Source: JASHPR01 sp963833885
GTDB taxonomy: Bacteria; Actinomycetota; Actinomycetes; Streptosporangiales; Streptosporangiaceae
Reading direction: 5' to 3'
Length of the DNA stretch: 64,000 nucleotides
NCBI GenBank assembly: GCA_963833885.1
Contig: CAWHZU010000007.1
Span: 124,001-188,000 of the forward strand
Shown here in pieces: positions 54,969 to 63,311 of the stretch (position 1 is its first letter; every line of letters begins with the position of its first letter). The notes under the pieces are model-generated. The model worked only from the letters and a program-made list of their open reading frames with translations, was not told the DNA's origin and did not search any database. A program made the position numbers and the translations under genes.

Positions 54969-56237
54969 ATGGGTGCTGTGACCCTATCCGCGCCGGATCT
55001 GCCGCAAGCGGGCGACCTGCTCGAGCTGACCGTCGGCGAGGCTGCGCACGGCGGCTGGTGCGTGGCCCGGCTGGCCTCCGGACCGGTGATCTTCGTGCGG
55101 CACGCGCTGCCCGGTGAGCGAGTCAGAGCGGTGATTACCCAGACCACATCCAGGCTGGCCAGGGCCGACGCAACGGAGATCCTGGATGCCTCGGCAGACC
55201 GGGTCCGGCCGCCGTGCCCGCACGCGCGGCCGGGGGGCTGCGGCGGGTGCGACTGGCAGCACGCCAGCCTGGCGGCCCAGCGCTCGCTGAAGGCCGCCGT
55301 TGTCCGGCAGCAGCTGCGGCGGATCGCCGGCATCGACCGTGAGGTGATTGTCGAGCCGATGCCGGGCGACGAGACCGGCCTGGGCTGGCGGACCAGGGTC
55401 AAGTACGCCGTCGGACCTGCCGGGGTGGCAGGCCTGCACAGGCACCGGTCGCACGATGTCATAGAGGTAGGCGACTGCCCGATCGCTCATCCGCTGGTCA
55501 CCGCCGCCGAGGCGACCCGGCGAGCCTGGCCGGGCGCGGCCTGGGTCGAGGTCGCCGCCGCACCAGGCTCCGGCCAGCGCGCGGTGATCACCGACCGGGA
55601 CGTGCGCGGCGAGCCGATCGACGCGGACTCCGTGATATCCGGCCGCAGAATCGCCCGCGGCACCGGCTACCTGCGGCAGCGAGCCGCGGGACGGGACTGG
55701 CGGGTCAGCGCGAGGGGGTTCTGGCAGGTCCATCCGCAGGCGGCGGACACGCTCGCCACCGCGGTGCTGGACGCGCTCGGCCCGCAGCCGGGGGAGACAG
55801 CGCTCGACCTGTACTGCGGGGCCGGGCTGTTCGCCGGGGTGCTGGCCGGAGCCGTCGGCTCGTCCGGGACGGTGATCGGCATCGAGTCCGACGCCGCCGG
55901 GGTGCGCGACGCCAGGCACAACCTCCGGGCGACGCCGTGGGCCCGGGTGCACCGCGGGGATGTGACGGCGGTGCTGCGCCGCCAGGGGCTGTCCGGTGCC
56001 TCGCTGGTTGTGCTCGACCCGCCGAGAACCGGAGCCGCCCGGGCGGCCATCGAGCTGCTGTCGTCCCGGACCGGCCGGGTTCGCCGGATCGCGTACGTGT
56101 CCTGCGATCCGGCGACCCTGGCCCGCGACCTTGCCCTGTTCGCCGCGTCCGGGTGGCGCCTCGACGCGCTGCGCGCCTTCGACGCGTTCCCGATGACGCA
56201 CCACGTCGAGTGCCTGGCCACGCTGGCCCCGGGCTAA
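54969..56237 (+). CDS. TRAM-domain class I SAM-dependent RNA methyltransferase (RumA/TrmA-like)
   Basis: A 422-residue uridine-C5 methyltransferase of tRNA or rRNA. It has an N-terminal TRAM/OB domain (LLELTVGEAAHGGWCVARLA), a [4Fe-4S] binding group (PPCPHARPGGCGGCDWQH, with a further Cys in GDCPIAHP), SAM-binding LDLYCGAGLFAGVLA and IGIESDAAGV, and the catalytic Cys in RIAYVSCDPATLARDL. ATG 54969 follows GGGAG closely; GTG 54978 is an alternative. Whether it acts on tRNA or 23S rRNA cannot be told. Confidence 0.92.
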   Translation: MGAVTLSAPDLPQAGDLLELTVGEAAHGGWCVARLASGPVIFVRHALPGERVRAVITQTTSRLARADATEILDASADRVRPPCPHARPGGCGGCDWQHASLAAQRSLKAAVVRQQLRRIAGIDREVIVEPMPGDETGLGWRTRVKYAVGPAGVAGLHRHRSHDVIEVGDCPIAHPLVTAAEATRRAWPGAAWVEVAAAPGSGQRAVITDRDVRGEPIDADSVISGRRIARGTGYLRQRAAGRDWRVSARGFWQVHPQAADTLATAVLDALGPQPGETALDLYCGAGLFAGVLAGAVGSSGTVIGIESDAAGVRDARHNLRATPWARVHRGDVTAVLRRQGLSGASLVVLDPPRTGAARAAIELLSSRTGRVRRIAYVSCDPATLARDLALFAASGWRLDALRAFDAFPMTHHVECLATLAPG

Positions 56238-56245
56238 GCGTTCCG

Positions 56246-56806
56246 TCACTCCGTCTTGAGCGTGGCCTCGACCTCGATAGTGAGCTGTATCTTCTCGCTG
56301 ATCATGACGCCGCCGGTGGGCAGCGCCATGTTGAAGCTGATGCCGTAGTCGTTCCTGTTGATCTCGCCCGTGGCAGACAGCCCCAGGCGGGTGCCGCCAT
56401 ACGGGTCCGCGCCGAACCCGTTGACCTCAACGGTGAGTTCGACCGGGCGAGTCACGCCCTTGATGGTCAGGTCGCCGGTCGCGACGTATTCGCCGCCCTC
56501 GCTGCGGATGCTCGTGGACCGGAAGGTCATCTGCGGATAGTTGGCCACGTCGAGGAAGTTCTCGCTCGTGACGTCGCTGTTGCGCTGCTCGTTGCCGGTG
56601 TCGAACGAGGTCGTGTCGATCGTCGCGGTCGCCGACGACTGCAGCGGGTCCTCGGCGGTGACGATCTGGCCCTCGAACTTGCCGAAGTTCCCGCGGACCT
56701 TGCTGACCATCAGATGCCTGGCCACGAATCCGATGTGCGAGTGGACTGGGTCGATGTCCCAGGTGCCAGCGATGTAGCCCGGGATCTCGACGGTTTCGGC
56801 CGTCAT
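56246..56806 (-). CDS. YceI family protein
   Basis: A 186-residue lipocalin-like beta-barrel of the YceI family. Conserved phrases are YIAGTWDIDPVHSHIGFVARHLMVS (in part), GDLTIKGVTRPVELTVEV and INRNDYGISFNMALPTGG. YceI proteins bind polyisoprenoids or lipids and can be stress-induced. No signal peptide is present here. It ends 8 bp from the convergent methyltransferase gene. Another, membrane-anchored YceI lies at 59150-59881. Confidence 0.92.
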   Translation of the reverse strand: MTAETVEIPGYIAGTWDIDPVHSHIGFVARHLMVSKVRGNFGKFEGQIVTAEDPLQSSATATIDTTSFDTGNEQRNSDVTSENFLDVANYPQMTFRSTSIRSEGGEYVATGDLTIKGVTRPVELTVEVNGFGADPYGGTRLGLSATGEINRNDYGISFNMALPTGGVMISEKIQLTIEVEATLKTE

Positions 56807-57076
56807 GATGTCTCCTAGTTCCAGCAGGTATGACAGTTACTGGCAGGCACGTGGTACACGTACAGAACTCATCCCAATCCTTTATGAAGGCTGCGTGTCC
56901 GCACAAGACGGAACTTCCGGCCGAGCGACAGCGGTTCGCCTTTGTCCGGTAAATTCCGGACGTTCCTGAACCGCTGTCTGGGCGTGGCCCAGCAGCCTGT
57001 GGATTACGGCCGGTTATCCACAGGTTCGGGAGATTTACGGTGGCATGGCCCGAGCGGCCGCGGCGACGGTGGATGC

Positions 57077-58060
57077 ATGAAGCCGCAACTGCCACAGGAA
57101 GCCGGTCGGCTGGTTCGTCGCCAGGCTGGGGTCATCACGCGTGCTCAGGCCATGGCCGCAGGACTGACCCGCCACGCGGTCTATGCCAGGCTGGCCAGCG
57201 GGCGCTGGCAGCGCCTCCACGCTGGCGTCTACGCGGCCTATAGCGGCCCGCTGGCCCGCGAGTCGCAGCTTTGGGCTGCGGTGCTCGGAGCGAGGCCGGG
57301 CGCCGTGCTGTCCCATCAGACCGCTGCCGAACTGCATGGATTCCTGGAGCCCAGGAAGGGCGGCGCGATCCACGTCATGGCGCGCCGAGGGAGCACCGTG
57401 GCCCCCATGAGCGGAGTCGTGGTGCACTACTCGTTGCGGGTGGATGCGGCGCGTCATCCGGCGCTGCAGCCGCCGCGGACCCGGCTTGACGAGACGGTCC
57501 TTGATCTTGCCGAGATGGAGCGAACGGCTACCGGGGCGACCGCATGGATCCTCGACGCCTGCGCCAGCCGGCGGACCACACCGGAGAAGCTGCTGGCGGC
57601 AATGGACGCTCGCCCGCGCATGCGCCGGCGGAAGATCCTGCTCGTGGCGCTCGGCGACGCGCGGATCGGTATCCAGTCCATTCTGGAACACGGCTACCTG
57701 CACAAGGTGGAGCGGCCGCACGGCCTGCCAGCGGGAAACCGCCAGCGTCAGACGCCGGTCGCCGCGAGCTTCAGGTACGAGGACATTCGCTACGAGGAGT
57801 ACGGAGTGATCGTCGAGCTCGACGGGCAGCAGGCGCACCCGGCGGGCGAGCGCTGGCGAGACACCCGGCGGGACAACTTCAGCGCTGCGAGTGGGCTGAT
57901 TACGCTCCGCTACACGTATGCCGACATCATGGAGCGCCCGTGCGAGGTCGCCGACGAGGTAGCCCGCGCCCTCGCCAGCCGCGGCTACACCGGTGGCGCC
58001 CGCCGCTGCAGCGACTTGTGCGCTCCCGGCGCGGCCGCCGTACTGGCTCGCGCCGGCTGA
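57077..58060 (+). CDS. AbiEi-like HTH protein with C-terminal nuclease-like domain
   Basis: A 327-residue protein in two parts. The N-terminal ~70 residues resemble the AbiEi antitoxin-type winged helix (VRRQAGVITRAQAMAAGLTR, then RLASGRWQRLHAGVYAAY). The C-terminal ~80 residues resemble DUF559/Vsr-type PD-(D/E)xK folds (YGVIVELDGQQAHPAGERWR, DTRRDNF, RYTYADIME), with the expected E-x-D near EYGVIVELDG. Such actinomycete proteins are abundant, often without an obvious AbiEii toxin; no toxin gene is adjacent. It may be a regulator, a nuclease or both. ATG 57077 is one of several possible starts; the preceding ~270 bp shows no other gene. Confidence 0.72.
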   Translation: MKPQLPQEAGRLVRRQAGVITRAQAMAAGLTRHAVYARLASGRWQRLHAGVYAAYSGPLARESQLWAAVLGARPGAVLSHQTAAELHGFLEPRKGGAIHVMARRGSTVAPMSGVVVHYSLRVDAARHPALQPPRTRLDETVLDLAEMERTATGATAWILDACASRRTTPEKLLAAMDARPRMRRRKILLVALGDARIGIQSILEHGYLHKVERPHGLPAGNRQRQTPVAASFRYEDIRYEEYGVIVELDGQQAHPAGERWRDTRRDNFSAASGLITLRYTYADIMERPCEVADEVARALASRGYTGGARRCSDLCAPGAAAVLARAG

Positions 58061-58102
58061 GTCTCGCCGCGGGGGGTGGTCAAATACGCCAACATGGGAC
58101 GC

Positions 58103-59020
58103 ATGAAGCTCAGAATCTTCACCGAGCCACAGCAGGGCGCCTCCTACGACACCCTGCTCCGGGTGGCGAGGGCGGCCGAGGACCTCGGCTTCGACGCGTT
58201 CTTCCGCTCGGACCACTACCTGAGCATGGGAGATGTCAGCGGCCTGCCAGGGCCGACCGACGCGTGGGTGACGCTCGCCGCGCTGGCCCGCGAGACTTCC
58301 CGGATCCGGCTGGGCACCCTGGTCAGCCCGGCGACATTTCGTCTGCCCGGGCCGCTCGCGATCATGGTCGCGCAGGTGGACCAGATGAGCGACGGCCGGG
58401 TGGAGCTCGGCATGGGCGCGGGCTGGTATGAGGCCGAGCACACGGCCTACGGCATCGCGTTCCCGCCGCTGGGCGAGCGCTTCGACCTGTTCGAGGAGCA
58501 GCTCGAGATCATCACCGGCCTGTGGGACGAGCCGGACGGCGGCAGGTTCTCGTTCAAGGGCACGTACTTCACCGTGGCAGACTCGCCCGCGCTGCCCAAG
58601 CCGGTGCAGCGGCCCAGACCTCCGCTGATCATCGGCGGGGCAGGCAAACGCCGGGCGCCGCGGCTGGCCGCGAAGTTCGCCGACGAGTACAACGTCCCGT
58701 TCGGCAGCCTGGAGGACACCGGCGCCGCGTACGGGCGGGTGCGGGAGGCTTGCGCCGCTGCCGGGCGGCACGAGAGCTCCATGATCTACTCGGCCGCCCA
58801 CATGGTGTGCTGCGGCCGGTCCCAGGCCGAGATCGACCGGCGGGCCGCGGCGGTCGGCAGGAGACCCGGCGAGGGCCTCGTGGGCACGCCCGGCGAGATC
58901 GCCGAGATGATCGGGCAGTTCGCTGAGATCGGCGCCGAGCACTTCTACCTGCAGGTACTCGACCTGAACGACCTTGACCACCTTGAGCTGCTCGCCGCCG
59001 AGGTGCTGCCGCAGGTCTAG
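58103..59020 (+). CDS. LLM class F420-dependent oxidoreductase
   Basis: A 305-residue luciferase-like TIM-barrel enzyme. Features are MKLRIFTEPQQGASYDTLLR, FDAFFRSDHYLSMGD, SRIRLGTLVSPATFRLPGPLA and GRVELGMGAGWYEAEH, all typical of the TIGR03560-like F420-dependent group. It probably uses reduced coenzyme F420 to reduce a small unsaturated substrate, which is unknown. ATGs at 58094 and 58103 are possible; 58103 gives the usual family start. Confidence 0.9.
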   Translation: MKLRIFTEPQQGASYDTLLRVARAAEDLGFDAFFRSDHYLSMGDVSGLPGPTDAWVTLAALARETSRIRLGTLVSPATFRLPGPLAIMVAQVDQMSDGRVELGMGAGWYEAEHTAYGIAFPPLGERFDLFEEQLEIITGLWDEPDGGRFSFKGTYFTVADSPALPKPVQRPRPPLIIGGAGKRRAPRLAAKFADEYNVPFGSLEDTGAAYGRVREACAAAGRHESSMIYSAAHMVCCGRSQAEIDRRAAAVGRRPGEGLVGTPGEIAEMIGQFAEIGAEHFYLQVLDLNDLDHLELLAAEVLPQV

Positions 59021-59149
59021 CTCAGCGGCCGTTCAGAGGCCGGGTCCAGGGTGCGGTCAGCGGCAAATGCCACCATTCCGGGGCCCGGCAGGTGTTGTCT
59101 CGTGGAGCATCGTCTCCGGGACGGTTGGTCAAGGCTGAGAGGTGGCGGC

Positions 59150-59881
59150 ATGCCAGGGACCAGGAGGCGCACGGCGAGCAGGCCGCGCCGGTGGGTGTGG
59201 TGGCTGGTTGGCGCCGCGGCAGCGGTCGTCGTGCTCGCCGTCGCCGGCACGTTCGTCTACTTTCACTTCATCTCCGGGCCGACGCCCGCGCCGCTCGGCC
59301 TGAAGCGCTCGTCCGGGCCGAGTTCCACGGCGTCCGCCGGGGACTCGGCCGCGACGCCGGTCGCCGGAACCTGGAAGATCACGACCGGCTCGGTCGTCGG
59401 CTACCGGGTAAAAGAGGTCCTGTTCGGCCAGAACCACACCGCGGTCGGCCGCACCAGCGTGATCACCGGCGACGTCACGATCAGCGGCACGAGCGTGACC
59501 GCGGCCGGTTTCACCGTGCAGATGGCCACGATCAAGAGCGACGAGAGCGAGCGTGACGTGCAGTTCCGCGGCCGGATCATGGACACGGCCGCGTACCCGA
59601 CCGGGACGCTGAAGCTGACCAAGCCGATCGCGCTGGGCGCGCTGCCCGCGGCCAGCGTGGTCAAGACGTACACGGCAACGGCGGACCTCACGCTGCACGG
59701 GCAGACCCGGCCGGTGACGTTCCCGCTGTCGGCCGAGCGCACGTCGAACGAGATCGAGGTGTCGGGATCGATCCCGGTCCTTTTCTCGCGGTGGGATATC
59801 CCGAACCCGAGCTTCACCGGCTTCGTGACCACGCAGAACCACGGCGTGCTCGAATTCCTGCTGAAGCTCGCCCGCTCCTGA
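59150..59881 (+). CDS. Membrane-anchored YceI family protein
   Basis: A 243-residue protein. A basic N-terminus and one membrane segment (residues ~15-42) precede a Ser/Pro linker and an extracellular YceI beta-barrel (GTWKITTGSVVGYRVKEVLF, TADLTLHGQTRPVTFPLS). AGAGG upstream supports ATG 59150. It differs from the cytoplasmic YceI protein at 56.2 kb by this anchor. The ~70 bp after it carries a 15-bp direct repeat (59930, 59949). Confidence 0.9.
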   Translation: MPGTRRRTASRPRRWVWWLVGAAAAVVVLAVAGTFVYFHFISGPTPAPLGLKRSSGPSSTASAGDSAATPVAGTWKITTGSVVGYRVKEVLFGQNHTAVGRTSVITGDVTISGTSVTAAGFTVQMATIKSDESERDVQFRGRIMDTAAYPTGTLKLTKPIALGALPAASVVKTYTATADLTLHGQTRPVTFPLSAERTSNEIEVSGSIPVLFSRWDIPNPSFTGFVTTQNHGVLEFLLKLARS

Positions 59882-59951
59882 CCTGCCTCAGGGCTGGGGG
59901 AGGAGCGGTGGGGGTGGCGGCTCCGGGCCGGGTCAGGGCTGGGGTGGCGGG

Positions 59952-61250
59952 TCAGGGCTGGGGCCGGCGGACCGCCGCCCACGGGTCGTAGTCCACCTCG
60001 AGCGGCTCCTGCGGCGGCCGCTCCGCCTCGGGCACGTTGCGCAGGTTGAGCCGGATCCTGGTCCACACCGAGGAGCGCCCGCGCATCGCGTCCACGAGCA
60101 CGTCGGCCGGCTCCAGCCGGGCCCAGGCCTCGGGGTGGCGCTGCTTCCACCGGTCCAGGCCGGCCATGGCCTCGTCCTTGCTCGCGGCCCGCGCCACCTC
60201 GATCAGCGGCATCGAGGAGCGCCGGCGCCCGGCGGGCGCGCCCGTGCCCGGCGCGCGCCGCTTCGACGGCTGCACCCGTGGTTCCTCGTCAGCCTGCTTC
60301 ACGAAATGCGGCGGCCACGGGGCGTCCGGCAGCCCGGCCGCCTCGTCCCTGGCGGCAAGCTCGAGCAGCGGCTCCAGCGAGCCCACCGCGGCATCCATGC
60401 CCGCGGCGAGGTCGCCAAGCCGCGCGTACCGCTGCGGGACCGTGTCGATGGTGAAGTCCTCCAGCCGGCAGCCTGGGACCTCGTCCCAGGCCAGCGGGGC
60501 CGACACGCGGGCGTCGGGCGTCGGCCTGACCGAGTAAGCCGAGGCGACCGTGCGGTCCTTGGCGTTCTGGTTGTAGTCGACGAACACGCCGTGCCGCTCC
60601 TCCTTCCACCACTTGGCCGTGGCGTCCTGCGGGGCACGGCGCTCGATCTCCCGGGCCAGCGCGACCGCGGCGCGGCGAACGTCGGCGAACGTCCAGCGGG
60701 GCTCGATCCTGGCGTAGACGTGCATCCCGCGCGATCCCGAGGTCTTCGGCCAGCCGGTCAGCTCGAAGTCCGCGAGCACGTCCCTGGCGACCAGCGCCAC
60801 CCGGATGATCTGCGCCCAGTCCACCCCGGGCACCGGGTCGAGGTCGACCCGCAGCTCGTCGGGATGGTCGAGGTCGCTGGCCCGCACCGGGTGCGGGTTG
60901 AGGTCGATGCAGCCCAGATTCACCACCCAGGCCAGCCCCGCGGCATCGGTGACGACCACCTCCTCGGCGGTCCGCCCGGACGGGAAGCTCAGCACGACCG
61001 TCTCGATCCAGTCCGGCCGCGACGACGGGGCACGCTTCTGGAAGAACGCCTCACCCTCAGCCCCGTTGACGTACCGCTTCAGCACCATCGGGCGGCCGGC
61101 CACCCCGCGCAGCGCGCCGTCGGCCACGCTCAGGTAGTACCGGACCAGGTCCAGCTTGGTGTGCCCGGTCTGCGGGAAGTAGACCTTGCCTGGGTTGCTG
61201 ACCGGAACGCTGCGCCCGGCGACCTCGATGATCTCCTTGCGATCGGGCAT
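59952..61250 (-). CDS. LigD-type polymerase domain protein (NHEJ)
   Basis: A 432-residue stand-alone LigD polymerase/primase domain: DGALRGVAGRPMVLKRYVNG, the catalytic DLDP in RVDLDPVPGVDW, SGSRGMHVYARIEP and WWKEERHGVFVDYNQNAKDR. In bacterial non-homologous end joining this domain fills ends together with Ku and a ligase. The ligase and phosphoesterase domains are not fused here and no Ku gene is in the window. The C-terminal ~90 residues add a second conserved helical segment, LIEVARAASKDEAMAGLDRW. Confidence 0.92.
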   Translation of the reverse strand: MPDRKEIIEVAGRSVPVSNPGKVYFPQTGHTKLDLVRYYLSVADGALRGVAGRPMVLKRYVNGAEGEAFFQKRAPSSRPDWIETVVLSFPSGRTAEEVVVTDAAGLAWVVNLGCIDLNPHPVRASDLDHPDELRVDLDPVPGVDWAQIIRVALVARDVLADFELTGWPKTSGSRGMHVYARIEPRWTFADVRRAAVALAREIERRAPQDATAKWWKEERHGVFVDYNQNAKDRTVASAYSVRPTPDARVSAPLAWDEVPGCRLEDFTIDTVPQRYARLGDLAAGMDAAVGSLEPLLELAARDEAAGLPDAPWPPHFVKQADEEPRVQPSKRRAPGTGAPAGRRRSSMPLIEVARAASKDEAMAGLDRWKQRHPEAWARLEPADVLVDAMRGRSSVWTRIRLNLRNVPEAERPPQEPLEVDYDPWAAVRRPQP

Positions 61251-61271
61251 GCCTCGACGATAACTCGCAGG

Positions 61272-62045
61272 TCACGGCGAGCCCCGCTGCGGCTCGCTCC
61301 GGGTGCCGAGCAGCCGCGCCGCCACTGCGCACACAGCCGCCAGCGGCACGCTGACGCCGATCCGCTGCAGCAGGCCCGCCGAGGAGGGGAACGCCCCGGT
61401 GAAGAACACGACGAGCACGGCGGCCGTCACCAGGCAGGCGCCCACCAGCGGCCAGCGCAGCGGACTCCACCGCGGGTCGCCGCGGAACCTGCGAGCCAGC
61501 AGCAGCGGGGCGGCAACCAGGGCGACATAGATCGCCGCGCTCACCACGTCGTGCGCGTGGTTGTGCCAGGACTCGTGCGCCGGGGCCGTCAGCAGCATCT
61601 GGTCGCGCCGCAGCAGCCCGGCGGCCACGGTCAGCAGGCCGGCCGCCTGGATCAGCCGGGGCCCGGCGCCGGCCCGCTCTGCCCGCTCTGCCCGCCCTTC
61701 CCGCTCGGCCGGCTCTGCCTGCCCTCCCCGTCCTTCTCGCCCTTCTCGCCCGGACTCGCCGAGCTCGCGGTGCAGGGCCGTGCCGAACACGACCGAGCAA
61801 CCGCCGAGCACGAGGAAGCCGGTGATCATGATCCACGGATCCCGGGCGTCGGGCGCGGCCAGCCCGCTGATCTGCACCTGGGTGGCGGCGTGCCCGGTCT
61901 GCAGCAGCGAGGACACGGCCCAGGCGGCGGTGAACGCCACTGGCCCGGCGACCCCGGCCAGCCCGCCGAGCACGCGCAGCCGGCGGCCGGCGTCCCCGGG
62001 CGGGGAACCGGCCGGCCTGGTCCTCGGTCGCGTTCGCGTGATCAT
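61272..62045 (-). CDS. DUF998 family membrane protein
   Basis: A 257-residue protein with about six hydrophobic segments, resembling DUF998: LGGLAGVAGPVAFTAAWAVS, then LLTAPAHESWHNHAHDVVSA and later segments. A 35-residue cytoplasmic loop (about residues 95-130) is a low-complexity repeat of Arg, Glu and Gly/Ala (GREGREGRGG, AERAERAG) encoded by short C-rich DNA repeats. Function unknown. Confidence 0.8.
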   Translation of the reverse strand: MITRTRPRTRPAGSPPGDAGRRLRVLGGLAGVAGPVAFTAAWAVSSLLQTGHAATQVQISGLAAPDARDPWIMITGFLVLGGCSVVFGTALHRELGESGREGREGRGGQAEPAEREGRAERAERAGAGPRLIQAAGLLTVAAGLLRRDQMLLTAPAHESWHNHAHDVVSAAIYVALVAAPLLLARRFRGDPRWSPLRWPLVGACLVTAAVLVVFFTGAFPSSAGLLQRIGVSVPLAAVCAVAARLLGTRSEPQRGSP

Positions 62046-62085
62046 CGCCGGATAGCTTCTCCGGTCACCAGTATGAAGCGCCACG

Positions 62086-63311
62086 CTAGCCCGCGGGCAC
62101 CCGGACGGCCCTGGCCCAGTCCGGGGCGTCCGGCGCGTCATCGCCGAGCAGGCCAACCACGACCCGCATGCCCCGCGGCGGGTCGTCCGGCCAGGGGGTG
62201 AACCCGTCGGTGAGCACGACGGTGATCGAGGGCCTCGGCCGAAGCAGGCCCGCGGCCTCGATGCCGGCTCCCATGTCGGTCCCGCCGCCGCCGACCAGCT
62301 CGACCTGCCGGGCTGAGCTGACCCGCCGGACCGGCCCGACCGCGGTGTCGCACGCGAGCACCCGCAGCTGGCGGGCCATCCCGACCGCGCGCAGCAGGCC
62401 CTCCACCTCGGCAAGCGCCGCAGCCAGCAGGTCCTCCGACATGCTGCCCGAGGTGTCGCAGACGACCGCGATCTGCGGCACGGGCCGGCGCAGCGCGGGC
62501 AGCACCACGCTGCCCGCCACCGACGCGCGCCGGGACGGCCGCCGGTAGGAGTAGTCGACGGCCCCGGCGGTGTCCGCGACCGCACGCCGAAGCTCGGCGG
62601 CCAGCGCCTTGCGCCAGTCGACGGCGGGCTCCAGGATCTCCTCGGCCCAGCGCAGCAGGCCGGCACGTTGCCCGCCTCCCTGCCGTGCCGGATGCAGTCC
62701 TGCGCCACCTGCCGTGCCAGCAGCCGCGCCTGCGACGGTGCCAGCCGCGGCCCGCCCGCCGCATCCCAGGGCCGCGGCATTCCGTCCGCGCCGCTGCCGC
62801 AGTCCAGCCAGCCTGCCGACTCATTCGAGATCCGGAACGGGTCGTGCCCGGGAACTGCCGCGTAGTACTGCTCGGCCAGCAGCCCGTTATCCGCGGCCAG
62901 GTCGGTTGGCATGACCGGCGAGCCTGGCAGGTCAAGCCCGGCGGGGACCAGGTCGTCGTTGATCTCGGCGTCCGCGCAGCGCACCCACAGCGCGGCCCGG
63001 TCGGGCGTGACCCCGGCCGGGGCCGCCCGCTCCCCGTGCGCGCGCAGCAGGTGGCTCACGTGATGCACGAGCACGCTGCCGAGCTGCGCCGGGGTCCACT
63101 GCGCGGCGAGGGCGGGGTCGGCGTGCATCCGCCAGCCCTCGTCCACGGCCACGGTGCCGGTGCCGCTCGCCGCGATCACGTGCGCGCCGAACAGCCCGGT
63201 TGCGAGGTAGGGGAAGCGCGTGGCCGCCCACAGCCTCGCCGCAGCCAGCCCGGGAACCCCGCCCACCTCCCCATTCCCCTTCACTGGCCCGCCTCCGGCG
63301 TCCGTCGTCAC
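62086..63311 (-). CDS. DUF2201/VWA-type metallopeptidase-like protein, single-base frameshift
   Basis: 408 residues once corrected. The N-terminal part has a zinc-metallopeptidase-like site LGSVLVHHVSHLLRAHGE, as in DUF2201. The C-terminal part is a VWA-like domain (IAVVCDTSGSMSEDLLAAAL; the metal-site DTSGSMS is intact). The two parts are in different frames: the break is near 62658-62662, where NVPA should run into LLRWAEEILEPAVDWRKAL, and adding one C restores it. GTG 63311 overlaps the stop of the AAA+ ATPase gene (GTGA). The pair resembles the RavA-ViaA-type ATPase/VWA modules; its substrate is unknown. Confidence 0.82.
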
